Shown piece by piece: positions 12,191 through 24,623 of a stretch of DNA of 64,000 nucleotides. How positions within the stretch are numbered: position 1 is the first letter of the stretch; every line of letters begins with the position of its first letter. The notes beneath the pieces were generated by a model that was not told the origin of the DNA, did no database searches, and saw nothing but the letters and a program-made list of their open reading frames with translations. The stretch comes from Filosporella fistucella (taxonomy: Eukaryota > Ascomycota > Leotiomycetes > Helotiales): positions 124,001 to 188,000 of the forward strand of contig JAQJZZ010000005.1 in the NCBI GenBank assembly GCA_030077755.1, given 5' to 3'. The translations under genes were made by a program, and so were the position numbers.

Positions 12191-14260
12191 GTTTTTATTT
12201 CCGTTTGGCAGAGGGCATTTGGGAGTGTTATAGGAGTATGGTTTGAGTGGGATATTGATCCGCAAAGGATGGATGAAGGAAAAGTAGTGAGGCATGTTAC
12301 GACCTAGCTATTCGCAATTCCTGAGAATTGCATTATGAATGAATTATGAACAACCCATACCTCTGCTTCTCATGATATAAATATTTCCTAAACCTCAAAT
12401 TTACTCTTTGACCTCCTTCCCAAGCCTCGGTGCCACGCGAATACAGAGTGGACATCCCTCTCTGAAGCAACCGCAAACACGTAACCCCGTGATTCGCGAT
12501 ATGTGGGTTTGATCCAGTCCTTGGGAGAAGGTGGTCGGATGCTTGGCTGTTGGTTACGCGCATTCAGGAGATGGATTCGGGAGTGGTACACGAGTGTGAG
12601 AGTTCTGAGTGACAACCGGAGCGCTGGATTTGGGTATTGAGTCGTAGATGCGAGGTCGTCATCTTGGAGGATGAGGATGTGTGTGAGTGAGGCTTTCTCG
12701 TTGCTGACGTTGTCAAAGGCATCACTCAAGATGGCTCATGAATCACTAGGTTCGAGATTCCTCGGCCGTTATTCATCCTAAACTATACTCTACAAATACA
12801 CACAATTTAAAAGTCATAACGAAGATTAATTTAGCAACATATTCAAACTCTGCTCATGGTATTGTAAGTAGTCTCGTCGTCCAAAGTCCACACGCCCAAA
12901 AGATAGTAATGCATAAACCCCAGCACCCACCCTGTTTCAGAAGTCTGGATGAGACTTCATACTTGGGATTCCGGTGTTGCGTGCCAATGTGGATTATGGG
13001 TTGTGGGACAGGGAGGGATGGGCAATGGGATTGATGAGGATCTGCGGATGATGGCAGTCCTCAGTATCCAGACAGGATATCAGTGTGTCCAGCCTATAAA
13101 TCGTTACTTTGGAGGTTTAGGCTCGTGGCTGTGTATTGACTAAGGTCTGTACTGAGATGGGTTTGTTGTCTTCGAAAAGGCGGTGCGACAGAAATGTGTT
13201 GTTCAATAAAAGGATTGATATACCTCTTGAAGCAGGCGAATTACTATCCAGAAGCACGTACCGACATGTCTCTCCCTCAAGAAGAAGGATTAATGTAGCT
13301 ATCCCCGATTGAACACATGCAATTCTTCGGAACAAGAACACAGGATAGGAAGTGGCTTTCCGTTTCATCTTTTATACTGACAAGTAACAAGTCCATTGTG
13401 CACTACGCAACACGAGGCAGGGAGGGATGGTGCTCTTATGCATGCTGATCTGGCAGGCAGTGCGTTTTTAGATCTCGTAAGAGAAGGCTGCTTAATACCC
13501 TTTTGAGGCTATCGTGGAGGATTATTCAAGGATACGATGTATAGAATACCGCATTTCACACGAGGGTGAGGCAACTGAGAAGCTTAGTGGATGACATGAC
13601 CAAGCATTTCTCCTGGATGCTTGTTTTTTTTGGGCAGAAAGTTGAATGGATGGGCCGCGTAGGTAATTTTGGGTCAAGTCAAGTCAAGCCAAATCAACAC
13701 AGCTGCACCTGCAACGCCTCGCCTCAGGGCACACGCTCCAAGACTCAGCCACCGTGACGACCCTGACATGCTCCGCTCCCTGGTCATCATTCATCCGTAT
13801 TCCCATCTCGCCGCTGTCAGATCTAAATTCAATCTCAGACTGTACGGGTACACTTACAAACACCTTTTCGCGACACGGTTTCTTCACCACTACACGATTT
13901 GGACTCGAACTCGATTGCGATTGCGACTTTGGCATTAAGGTGGAGGAGATTATTTACTTTATACCGTCCAACGGCGATAAGGATAAGCAACGGCGCGAGG
14001 CTGAATTTGATTCACATTTCGACTGGAATCACTCGCCAACCCATCCGACAAGCAGGGCGTACGTACATCTTTCGTGGTGAGAAATTGCACCACTTTTCTC
14101 TTTCTGCGACGAAGATTCTTTTTCCCTACAAAATTCGGGACTCGGTACGAAGGAAAGGAAGCGCAACGATACCAATCAGTAAATATTTGGAGATACTGGG
14201 ACAACCCACCACCTCACCCTGTGCCTCTCCCTCGATCCACTGGAATGAACAATCGCAACC
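12191..14260. other. 2-kb gap without a convincing gene
   Basis: The stretch contains a minus-strand ORF of 113 codons (12388-12729) and several shorter ones on both strands, none with a domain, signal peptide or plausible splice partners. The last 500 bp upstream of 14261 is the probable promoter and leader of the DUF300 gene. It is rich in CTCGCC, CGCGAC and similar words. Confidence 0.45.
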
Positions 14261-16189
14261 ATGAATCTCATCAATGGAACCTGTAATACCACGCTGGATG
14301 ATCTGCGGAGTATGTGTCTTATCCAAAAGATGGAATCTGCAAATACTAATGCCAAATAGTTGGAAATTCCGAGATCCCTCTGGCAGGAAACCTGACCTTC
14401 CACGAATTGGGTCTGATAATCGCCGCGGCATGCGCTTTAATAGCAATTCTCCTCTCCTTCTACCTAATATTCATGCATGCGCTCCATTACACAAAACCTT
14501 ATGAGCAAAGACAGTATGTTTTTGGCAGTAGCCTCTCGATTGCGCATACTGACTCTGTACAGCATCATCCGCATCCTCTTCATGATTCCCGTGTATGCCA
14601 CATCGGCATTCCTCTCTTTCTGGTTTTATTGGCATGCAATCTATTTCCAAGTAATATCCGACTGCTACGAAGCGTTCGCAATAGCCTCATTCTTCGCTCT
14701 TCTCTGCCACTACATCGCTCCCGATCTCCACGAACAGAAACAGTATTTCAGAGGTATAGAACCTAAACCTTGGGTATGGCCTATGAATTGGTTTAAGAAA
14801 TGTTGTGGCGGGGAAAGAGGAATATGGAGGACACCAAGGAGTGGATTGACTTGGTTTAATATTATTTGGACGGGTATTTACCAATACTGCTTTATTCGGG
14901 TAGCTATGACTATCACGGCGGTTGTTACACAGTATTTCGGGAAGTATTGTGAGAGCTCGAATGCTCCTGTCTTTTCCCATATATGGGTATGTCAATGCTG
15001 TCCTTGTATGGAGATACACATACTAATCCGACAGGTTCTGGTTATTGAAGGCACAGCAGTTACAATCGCCATGTACTGTGTCATTCAATTTTATGTCCAG
15101 CTTCGACTAGATTTGAAACCGTATAGTCCATTCTTGAAGGTATTGGCCATCAAATTGGTCATTTTCCTGTCATTTTGGCAGTCTTTCATGATCAGTATTC
15201 TCACCTCTTCGACTTTGGACGTCGTACACACTACATCAACAATCGCATATCCAGATTTGAAGGTTGGAATTCCGTCACTTTTGCTTTGCATAGAAATGGC
15301 AATCTTCGCAACCCTCCATCTATTCGCCTTTCCTTGGAAACCATATTCACAATCAGCACCCATTAACGATTACCCCATGTCCCCGATGAAGAACGAACAT
15401 GGACCAAATCAAGGAGGATTTTTGGGACTGAAGGCATTTGCAGATGCAATGAATCCGTGGGATCTCGTGAAAGGTTTTGCCCGAGGAATGAGATGGCTGG
15501 TTGTTGGCCGCAAGCACAGAGAACTAGATTCTTCCTATAAACTCGGCACAGACAATGGTGTAAGTCTTGAGCCCACCCGTCCAGAGCCCTACAAACGGAC
15601 CGAGCATCTTCCCATTGCAGAAGAGTTTCGGAGAAGTAAATTCGGTCTACCAGGCTTCGGATCGGCAAAAGGTGATGCAGATGAAGGTGCAGGAGCTAGT
15701 CTGATCGCCCACGCTCAACCAAATCCTTTGAACGCAGGAACGGGATACGTCCCAGCTCGACAACGGTATGATGCTAATGGGCAGGATATCTCTTCTGGAG
15801 GCACAATCTATCAATCCCCTTACGACACCTCATCACCCGATCGCCTAGTCGGCCAAAATCCTACTCCAGGTAGTATGCGCCGGACAGATCATTCTAATTC
15901 CCTTGAAGACGAGGATATAGGAATGGCTGTTACAGGTGCACCAGAACCTTATCAGCCTTACACAAGTCATGTTATCCAGCCGCCGCCGACGGACGGACAT
16001 GCACTCTATTTAGAACAAAAGAGAAACGAGAGAGCGAGGAGACCATCCCCTAGTGAGCAGTGGGGAGCTAGGGAACCGGTAGAACCACAGAGTGATATCC
16101 ATGGTGCGCTTTGGGGAGCACAAGGCCAGCAGGCGCCGCAAAGTCTCAATCCTGGGCTTGGGAGAAATCAAAACCAAAATCAATTCTGA
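14261..16189 (+). CDS. DUF300 / Ost-alpha / TMEM184-family membrane protein (Hfl1-like)
   Basis: Polytopic membrane protein of 593 aa. Exons are 14261-14309, 14360-14513, 14563-14986 and 15035-16189. Introns are 50, 49 and 48 nt. The start at 14261 gives MNLINGTCNTTLDDLR, a short N-glycosylatable lumenal end. Helix 1 follows (ELGLIIAAACALIAILLSFY), then the family hallmark HYTKPYEQRHIIRILFMIPVY. Other landmarks are YEAFAIASFFALLCHYI, a helix running into FIRVAMTITAVVTQYFG, and LVIEGTAVTIAMYCVIQFY. The last 250 residues are a disordered, proline- and charge-rich cytosolic tail with TGDENG-like polar runs. The yeast/fission-yeast relatives are vacuolar membrane proteins. Transport function here is inferred. 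The third intron is 48 nt without a stop, so an unspliced reading would insert 16 residues. Confidence 0.88.
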
Positions 16190-17249
16190 GCTGGTGAATG
16201 ATTTTGAGCAGAATTTTCCAATCGATTGCAGTCCTCAGCTTCATAGATAGGTTCTTGCTTCAAGAGCCATGCTCGAGTCAGATCTCTGGGTATCGAGAAA
16301 TGTATATACGACCTTATGACGAAGCATGGGATGATAGATTGGACAGCCGGACGGTTTTTTGTTTGTTCAATAGCTGTACTATATTCGACCCTGGTCTAAC
16401 CAAGGAGGGAATCTGATGCATGGCGCATGGCGTTTGGCGTTTCTCCATGGATCGGGAAGGGGATGGAAAAGCAGATTTATTGCTACGGCTCTTGCTTCAA
16501 GCTTTTCTAGATACTTTGAAGCTCGGTCTAGATTCTTTGATCTGGGCAGACAGGACGAAAGGCGGTAATTGCTGAGTGGTGAAAAGAGTGAGGGTTGAGG
16601 ATAGGCCTGATTGGGGTCTGGGAAAGAGGTAGGATGTCTACCCTGAGTCTATAGTAGTGGAAGGAGAAGATGATAGATAGGCAGCGAGGTAGATAGATAC
16701 CTACCTCCTTAGGTGATCAAACCACCTAGCAAATGAATGAAAACGATGAAAGGAACCTAAGTCTTGAATTTTTCTTTCCATTAACATCACACTCCTTAAA
16801 ATAAACCCAAGCTCTCCCCTTTTCCAACCTCCCATCACACCAAAATTCACTAAATTATTGCCTTGAAATAGTTTATCTAGGGAGACAGTACTGTGTTCCT
16901 ATTCCCGTTTTTAAACTCCATGCTCGCTTTGCGCTGCAGCTGAGAACTCCATCTACTTTCGGGTTGTAACTTGCGTTCCCTGCTCTAATTTTCTTTTCCT
17001 TCTCATCTACCCTTTCTCTTCCTTTTGTCTGGAGGTGGAATACCATTCCCAAACTCATCACCCTGCTCCTGCATTACTTTCATTACTCATCGCACTCCAA
17101 TCTGCTTCTCATTCCCATTGCTCTCCCCATTGCTCTCCCCATTCTCACTCCCATTGAGGTCCTCATCTCCTCCCATTTCCTATTTACCTTCTCAAAATTC
17201 TCACACATGGCTTGGCTCGATTTGTGTTCCTTCTGGGTGAGAAGGGGAT
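16190..17249. other. Intergenic, 3' flanks of two convergent genes
   Basis: About 1.06 kb between the end of the DUF300 gene and the 3' end of the minus-strand methyltransferase. It includes pyrimidine-rich DNA at 16780-17200. Small ORFs have no recognisable features. Confidence 0.5.
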
Positions 17250-18968
17250 TCAAGATTCTTCTACCTCGTGACTTGCTGCGTTTTCTGGGGCGGAGGGTGG
17301 GCGCTGCCCGTAGACTACTGTCCTGTGTGGTTATTAGGGAGTGGAGGATATTTCTGTGGGTTGAGGTTCTGGAGGGAGTGGGAAGATCAAGGAAAGGGAA
17401 AAATCAAGATAGTGGTTTGTATTGGGGAAGTGGGAACAGGTAGGGAGATGCAATTTCAAATATAGGATTGTGATGGGATATAGCGGAATAGGAGGGAAAC
17501 AGAAAGGAAACTTACACATCTTGATATGCATGAATAGACTTCGTACGGAGATCTTTTCGAATCTTGGCGCAGAGGACTTGAACTTCGTCATGGGACCACT
17601 ACATGAATGTTAACAAATGTATATCTCGACGCTTTGTGTAATTTAACAACTCGGTGAACAGATGTGGGGTTATGTAGAAAGGGGTAAGAGGCTACATGTA
17701 GCTGTTTAAACAACAAAGACACGGGGAGACAGGGTAGGAAGCAATATCGAGATTTAAGAGGACGAACTTACTCCTAAGAATTTGGTGAATAGAAACATTG
17801 CCCATCCACTGTGAAGTAGGTTAGCATAAGTTCTCCTAACCCAAAATAAAACGAATGACCCAGACTGCTCGAGACTGTTTAGATCGTAACGCTCTTCCAG
17901 CTCCCCCGCGATTCCAAAGTCCATAGAATGTCCCAAATTCCATGGAATATCTCTCCCACGCCAATTACCAACTCCCCACCAGAACCAAACCATGCATAAT
18001 GGACCAAGAAAGATATCAACTCACTTAATACCCTCATCCCACCCCAACCTATTATAAGCCCCAATCTCCTTCATCTTTCCATCTTTTGGCCACGGTCCGA
18101 TGGGCCACTTGTACACCACCCTCCTAACATTCACAAACCCAGCCTTCTTCATCTCCTCCTCACTATCCTCCGCAATCTTAAAGCTCTTACCAAATTTTTC
18201 TCCACATTCCCAAGCCAGCGGTCCCCACTTCTCCAACGCCGTATCCTTCAACGATCCATCCTCACTCTTAGCCACGACCGATATCTCAGCTTGTTCGAAC
18301 CAGCCGCCCGGTTTGAGATGGGACAGCACCTCGGCGTAGAGACTGGGATAGGAGGAGACGGAGCCGTATATACATCTCGCGTGTATGAAATCGAAACTGG
18401 CTTTCTTGAATGTCCAGGGAAGGGTAAAATCATCGATTTGGAATTCTAGATTTGGGGGTATGGAGGTCGGTTGGATGGGGGAGAGGTCGGTGGCTGTTAC
18501 GGAGGCAGAGGGATATTGGTCTGCGAAGTCGATGGCCCAGATACCTGTTCCGGTTCCCAGATCTAGGACTCGTTGGGGGTTGTGGAGGGGAGAGAGGAAG
18601 ATGCGACCTTCCATTGAGAGTTGAAAGATGTGGTGGAAAAGGTCTAGGTTGTCTTGGGCATTTTCGTCGTTGGGTCCCCTGTTGAATTCAAAAAATGATC
18701 AGTAATTGTTCGATCAATCATTGCATATTATTCTTCTTTGAGCAGCAAAGGGAAGAGCCAGATACCAATATGCGCCTGCCCTATAACTATGATACCTCCT
18801 CCCATTGTCATACACATATTTCGTAATCGCAGAGTATAAACTCGTCGTTTCAGATGCCGCATCCCCATCACCACCATACGAGGAATCATTATCATCGAAT
18901 TCATCAACACGGATACGGGTGTCTGCACCTTCAGGCTGCCCGGATGCGGGGATGGCAGGCGAGTCCAT
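17250..18968 (-). CDS. SAM-dependent methyltransferase, UMTA/LaeA-like
   Basis: Class I methyltransferase of 349 aa, substrate unknown. The family includes secondary-metabolite tailoring enzymes and LaeA-type regulators. Exons are 18968-18766, 18678-18025, 17808-17772, 17598-17516 and 17322-17250. The N-terminus is acidic and disordered (about 45 residues). YRAGAYW then joins by an 87-nt intron to GPNDENAQDNLDLFHHIF, the usual entry to the fold. Motif I is RVLDLGTGTGIWAIDFAD, with the acidic SAM ligand in TATDLSPIQP. FDFIHARCIYGS and LKPGGWFEQAEISV follow. Three small 3' exons restore the typical C-terminus (NGWAMFLFTKFLGWSHDEVQ, KIRKDLRTKSIHAYQDV, TVVYGQRP). Without them the protein would stop at WDEGIK. 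The gene lies beside and in the same orientation as a P450 gene. Confidence 0.88.
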
Positions 18969-19620
18969 TGGTCGTGTAACAGCGGTGTACTACCACCTGG
19001 AATACGTGTGCCCAAATGTTAGAATGGATGCGATTTTCTGGCTCAATTGAATAAGTGCTGAAGGGATTCAGAAGTGATATAATGAATGTAAGCAAAAGTT
19101 TCTCCCCGGGTTGTCAAAGATGATGGTGATGGCCGCCAAGAGATAAAGAGCGAGGTTGCAGGGTGATCCTTTTAGTGACTTTTTCCCCCAGCCAAGCCCC
19201 CGAACAAGTCTTACTCGAGTCTGCTCCTACAGAGTTCTAACACCAACACGCGGAATAGGGAAATAGGGCCTATTCCGCTGCGGTTCAACGGTATTGGGCA
19301 CATTTTATGCAGTCAGCTTTGGTAATAGCCTATGATATATATGCATGCTGCGGGGTGTGCATGTATTGCACATTGTTATCTATGTGTTCGTGAGAGGAAG
19401 AGGCATTTAATTTGAGGGGTTTGAGATGGGTTGAATTCCGTCAAGAGTAGACGGTTGAGGGTGGGAATCAGAAGTTGCATTGAAGTGCTTTGGCCTTGTT
19501 GAGAATGATTTCCATTAGCTTCATGTGCTTGTTTGATCTGTTGTAATTTGTAGCCTGTAGCTTGCATCGTGATGGTATCAAAAGGAACGACCAAAAGAAA
19601 TTCATAACCCCGCCGACCCC
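18969..19620. other. Intergenic, methyltransferase promoter and P450 3' flank
   Basis: About 650 bp between two minus-strand genes. No coding signal was seen. An inverted CCTATTCCG/CGGAATAGG pair lies at about 19252-19276 and could form a short hairpin. Confidence 0.45.
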
Positions 19621-21287
19621 TCAATCCGACTTGACCTTCACCCTGACTCCCTTGGTTTCCCACTTCGGATAAGGAACAAGATATGCATGCTCCATTACAA
19701 TATCCGTCACATCTGTCTCAAATAGCTCAAAATCAAATCTGGTGAATACAATCGCAATAGTCATATAGAGTTCTGCTTGAGCGAGGCTGTATTCCATTAG
19801 CAATAAGTTTCGGAAATTGTGGTAGACCTACTTGATGCCAGCACAGGATCTCGATCCCTTTCCGAAAGGCACGAAATATTTCTCCAGCTCAGGGTGGCCA
19901 ATCCATCTCTCAGGAATGAACGATTTTGGATCTGGGAAAATCGAAGGATTCATCAGTATATCAACATTGGTCATCGAGACAGGTGTCCCAGCTGGAATGA
20001 TCCATTCATTGTACTTGAGCTCTTGATCTGGAGCTACCCTAGGATCTCGAGTGACAATACCATGACCTAATCTGATTGCTTCATGAACAACACCATTGAG
20101 ATATGGTAATTGTTCCAACTTGTGCCAGTGCAGAGGAGATCGTGAAGTTGACCCCGCATCTTCCAGTTCTTTGCGTAGTTTTCGGAGAACCTCGGGCTTA
20201 CTGATGATGTAGAAACTGGCGACTGTCAAAGCCCAAGAAGTGGTGATAAGTCCAGCTGCAACGATCAACTGCGCTTCATCGCCAAGTCGAGCATCAGATT
20301 TCTCTTCTTCTGGAAGATCACTATTGAGAAGCTCGTGAAAGATAGTTGAATGCTTCACATGCTTGTAAGCTTCATTACTACCCTGTCTGATCTCTCCAAC
20401 CTGCTTGGCCAAATCCTAGTACCAATCAGCAGACATCCCTCGAAATCAACAGTATACCAACCTTTCTCAGCCCAACAACGGGAAGAACCTCTGGCTGCAT
20501 CATACGAGTAAGCCATATAGGCATTATATCCAGTACCGGAAACACCAGTGTGAAATGTAGAGCAAAGTGTCCAACAACATATATAGCAATCAAGGCTTCA
20601 TGAAGGGTATCCTGGAAATTCGGAGAGTCCAATTGATCATACGACCTTGCAAATGCATATTCCGTTATGATATCTGTAGTGAGTGCCATCCAAGCTCTAC
20701 TCAGAGGAAGGACCTGTTCACCACCATACGAGGTAATCTTCTGACAAAACTTTTCTACCTTGTCTCTTATCACCGGCTGAAACTCTTCAATCTTCTTGAC
20801 CGAGAACATAGGACTCATTGCCTTGCGTCGCATACGATGAACATCATGATTTATGGTAGAGAAACAATCGCTCGCGTACCCAAATCTCCCTGCGAAATAG
20901 GCAGACTTGTCGCGGCGGCCAGTACGTTGGTATAATTGCTCGTAGTAATCGGGATCATCGATGTGTATCTCAGTGGGAGTAATTCGAATGATAGGGCCTG
21001 CAACATCGTATAAGAACCTCGCAGATGTTGAAACACATAGATCAGACATTACCATATTGTTTATGCAGTTCCTGGATCTTGAACGTAAATTTGCCATGGA
21101 GTATCACATCGTAATAGAACTCGTACCAATTGCTCAGAGCAGCAAGTTTAGGACCGGGATAAGAAGCAAGTGGACTGAAGTAGAGACGGTAGATACCAAC
21201 AGTTATGTAGTATATAATGAACAGGATACATGGGAGAATGCTTAGCTGCAGCAGCGTCGAGATCGACGTACTCGCATTTATCTCCAT
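19621..21287 (-). CDS. Cytochrome P450 monooxygenase
   Basis: Microsomal haem-thiolate monooxygenase of 506 aa. Exons are 21287-21053, 20997-20462, 20415-19832 and 19786-19621, with introns of 55, 46 and 45 nt. The N-terminus has a membrane anchor (LLQLSILPCILFIIYYITVG) followed by the proline-rich hinge PLASYPGPKLAAL. Landmarks are HKQYGPIIRITPTEIHIDDP, HRMRRKAMSPMFS (C helix), the I helix LIVAAGLITTSW, the K-helix motif EAIR, FPDPKSFIPERW, and the haem-binding loop FVPFGKGSRSCAG with the axial cysteine. The final exon completes CAGINLAQAELY. The overall style resembles the fungal trichodiene-oxygenase/benzoate-type group, but the substrate cannot be read from the sequence. The neighbouring methyltransferase on the same strand suggests possible co-involvement in a small metabolic cluster. 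Confidence 0.93.
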
Positions 21288-21474
21288 GGTCCTCGTGGTA
21301 TCTAGGAACTGATGTTGAGCTGCTGGTTGTCTTCGCCTCAGGCTAGGCGACGATAGCTACATATTGGGTCACGTGTGATACCCGACGCTTGTTTTGATTA
21401 AGAACAACCTCCGAATGCATCGTGGAATGTTACCATTCAAAATTCTTGATAATGGGGCTTTGTGTAACATGACG

Positions 21475-22232
21475 TCAACACCAGTGTGTACAATTACATC
21501 TTCGCCACTGCAATGCTGCCGAGAACATTGAGAATTGCTGACTCCCGCTCCCTGTTGAGTTCCGGTTACCAGACAGCTGGGAGACGATCTGGACATTGAC
21601 CAGAGGGGATCCATCGCCTGAACCACAGGAAGACCAATACTCCTTTGGCATTTCAGGAACCGAAGTCGTGAAATTGGCGTATGAGTCGTTCAATGGCCCA
21701 GAAAATGTCCGACGAGTCGCTGAGCTTTTGGTATAATTTTCAGGAGCTGCCAAGAATCAAATTCGATACATGGGACGACACAAGCACCAAGGGGGAGAGA
21801 GGAGAGTGATTCATACCTCCATAGAAATATGCTCTCATAGTCAAGATACCCTTCACACCAGCATCGAGCTGCACGGAGCCAGTGGAGTTCCATGACAGGA
21901 CTTGAAACTGATATCCAGCAGGCCAATACAAGCGAATACTGAATGTGCAATATTGAGTGTTGTTGGCGATGGGAATGCCAGGGCCGTATGAAGTCGTGAA
22001 CTTATTGTATATGAAGATTCTCGTCCAAAGTAAGCAAGCGTTCAGCTCAAAGGCCACAGGAAACTAACGAATCGAGAGAGGGACTTATGAACATGTCGTC
22101 CCATGAGCAGAGTGCCCCGCCAGATGAGATGTTCCATATCTCGACTTTTGACGGAACATCGTCACCATATGTGACGATGAAAAGCCTCGAAATAAAGACA
22201 AAGAAGCATAAAATATATTTGAGATGCCACAT
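21475..22232 (-). CDS. Secreted DUF4360 protein
   Basis: Predicted extracellular protein of 212 aa, function unknown. Exons are 22232-22069, 22019-21817 and 21746-21475, with introns of 49 and 70 nt. The N-terminus is a signal peptide (LKYILCFFVFISRLFIVTYG). DUF4360 landmarks follow in order: a cysteine in GGALCSWDD, FTTSYGPGIPIANNTQYCTF, LYWPAGYQFQVLSW, GSVQLDAGVKG, TFSGPLNDSY, and WSSCGSGDGSPLVNVQIVSQL near the end. Four or more cysteines fit disulfide pairing. Several N-x-S/T sites suggest glycosylation. The C-terminal end after SAALQWRRC is variable and the exact stop is less certain. Confidence 0.82.
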
Positions 22233-22571
22233 TATTTGACATATCTGTTAGAAATTTTATCATGCAATTTCTGAAAACAGTTTCCTGCAGCTTCCCGTTT
22301 TACTGGACTTGATCAAACATGGTGGGTTTCTTTGCACACCTAAGGTCCCTTTTCTACAAATTTTTGAAACTGACAGCTACTATCTTATTAGATATACCCC
22401 GCTTCAATTTATCAACTGCAATATCAGGGTAAATTTCAAACCCGAAGGTATGCAGTGGAGAATAAAGTGTATGCATCCATCTCGGTTGCATTGAGGAGTT
22501 CACGGTCGCTTGTGTAAAATTCAAATCACTTCACCCAACGTTATTTGTATTGAAACATAATCATGTCTGTC

Positions 22572-22604
22572 ACATACAACCACAAACTAAGAAGAATTGG
22601 GCCA
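22572..22604 (+). pseudogene. Truncated, mutated 5S rRNA relic
   Basis: This matches the first ~33 nt of the 5S gene at 24624 (ACATAC-ACCACA-ACT-AG then TTGGGC) with at least four G-to-A changes. After about position 22604 the match is lost. It is too short and diverged to be functional. Confidence 0.6.
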
Positions 22605-22799
22605 GTTCTATAGATCGCGGTTCATTACTCCTAATATTAAATAATAATTATTGAGATCGAACCCCAGATTAAGTTCAGACAACCATCTCAAAGAACCGTG
22701 TCGCTGTGATGGGAGTATTGAGGCATAACGATTGTACAAGGACAAAACAACAATGAGTTCCCCCGAGCTCAGGATTTGCCTGATGAGATAGCCGAGTTC

Positions 22800-24004
22800 T
22801 CATGCAGCTATCGCCGTTACACAATCGTCAAGATATTTCTGGTTGTTTGGAAGTTTCAAATATGCTGTGGTAATTTTCTCGAGTTCTTTCATTTTATTGT
22901 AGTCGGCGAGGCCAATTTCTTGTGTGCCCATGTTGACATTGAAGCGGAAATACTTGGTATTGGCATAGTGCAGCCGCCTATTGAGGTTGCTAACATGTCG
23001 CGAGAAGTCTTTTCCCCTGGCTTCAGTGTTGGTGGCAAAGCCAATGACCGACGCGACAGTCGAGGAGAGCGAGAATCATGACTCAGATGGAGTGTCAGCC
23101 TTAACATAACCACAGCCGAGACTGACGATACATGAGACTTTGGGTTCAGGTTCATTGGGTTCCACAAGATCATAGCGTGCAGCCCAGAGTTGATCAATTG
23201 GATTGTTATGGAGCAAACCACCATCCCAGAACACGAGATTGTTCCACTTCACCTCGGGGAAGTATGTTGGCGCTGCCGAAGTTGCCCATACAGTCAAGCC
23301 AACAGTTGCCTCGGACTGGTGTTCCTTCAATATTTTGTTCAATTTAGAGGAAGTGTAGGGAACCTCGTGAAGGTATGAGCGAAACAAGGCTGTTTCGGCC
23401 TTGTTTTGAGCCGTAGTGCACAAGAACCTACAAGTATTAGCATCATCATAGACTATCCGTCATGACTACGCCATTTTCTAATAACTCACATTCTGGCAGC
23501 GCCGCTCCTAACCAGCAACGCCTGTCCTTTCAACTTCTTGTCTGTTTCATCGAGGCCGTATTGCTCTACCACAAAGTCGATCGCCTTCTTCAGATCCGCA
23601 TCCTCAAATCGGGGTGCGTGGCCAATAACTTTAGTCTTTCCAATCCAGCTGCCTGCACCGCCCATTCAGCTGAGATTGAAACCCATCAGCTTTGGGCTGA
23701 AGACTTGCTCCGCAATCTGATTGTACATCCTGATAGCATCTCCCGTCGTCATGCGAAGACGGAAAAGCATTAGAGCTATGATGCCACCTGTGCTCGTGCC
23801 AGCAGCGAGCTCGAAGTAATCTGACGGCCGACATGGCTCCTTCGATTTGGTTTTTTCTTGGACACGCCTCATGATCTCGTCAAGAATCATGAGTGCAGAA
23901 AGGCCCTTCACTCCGCCGCCGTCCAGAGACAATAGTCTGAGGCCATTGGGGTGTTTTGTCGCCGGTGAGTACGGCTTGGTATTATCGTTGATAGTTGTGG
24001 ACAT
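22800..24004 (-). pseudogene. Patatin-like phospholipase with two in-frame TGA codons
   Basis: Family role: serine lipid acyl hydrolase using a Ser-Asp dyad. Exons are 24004-23490 and 23427-22800, with a 62-nt intron. The frame spans 380 codons. Present in order: the oxyanion loop DGGGVKGLSAL, the nucleophile elbow GTSTGGIIAL, KTKVIGHAPRFEDADLKKAI, MFLCTTAQNKAETALFRSY, the catalytic Asp in FWDGGLLHNNP, IVSLGCG, and a C-terminus with ATNTEARGKDFSRHVSNLNR and YFRFNVNMGTQEIGLADY. Two TGA codons interrupt it, at 23668-23666 (after GFNLS) and 23078-23076 (after DTPSES). Sequence on both sides of each stays in frame and conserved. The first sits where tryptophan would fit. No intron of normal size with proper signals removes either. 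It could be a young pseudogene, a recoded transcript, or contain sequence errors. Confidence 0.8.
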
Positions 24005-24157
24005 GTTAGTGGTTGGAATAAAATACATTATGGTGCAGAACTTAACAGGCGTGATTGTGTCCTTGAAAAGGTGATTAAGAACATGGTGTCTTATATTTCA
24101 TCTATCTCCTGTCGTGTTTTGTTTTCTTCACTGAGATAGGGACTCTTGAGAACTCTA

Positions 24158-24259
24158 TTTCCACAGTTACGGTTGAGTGAGCATTGCTTTTCGTTCTCAT
24201 GGTAAGCTCTCAATTTCCACAATCGCGATGATTGAGCATTGCTTCTTCGTCCGCAAGGT
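24158..24259. repeat. Imperfect tandem duplication, ~50-bp unit
   Basis: Two adjacent units share ATTTCCACA, then GATTGAGCATTGCTT or GAGTGAGCATTGCTT, then TTCGT. They lie just upstream of the patatin-like gene's start and are not coding. Confidence 0.4.
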
Positions 24260-24623
24260 CCTGGGACGGCTCGACTGAGTAGCTAATATGATTACTCTGG
24301 ATCGGTCTTGTCTTCGTTTTCGTCTGGAGAATGGGGAGTATAGGTCTCAATTTGAAATGGGACGTCGACGTCCAACTCAACTTCACCTTTGGCGGCGGGC
24401 ACTCCCGACGTAAGGCGTCACTTCTCTCTGAATCATTGCGCCTAAATGAGAGGTTTATGGCGTTAGGCTCTATGATGAGGCAAAAATGTACCTAGTGGTG
24501 CTGCTGAGTTTCCACAACATCGCTAGAGGAGCCCATGGTCGGCAGCGAGCCATTGATTGGTGTTTTCTACTATACCCACAACATCACACTGACTTGAATA
24601 AGTTGCATAAGCATCAGCATATC

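Noticed and set aside
12388..12729. 113-codon minus-strand ORF downstream of Ku70
   Set aside because: No domain, signal or splice partner, and overlapping ORFs in other frames look equally good.
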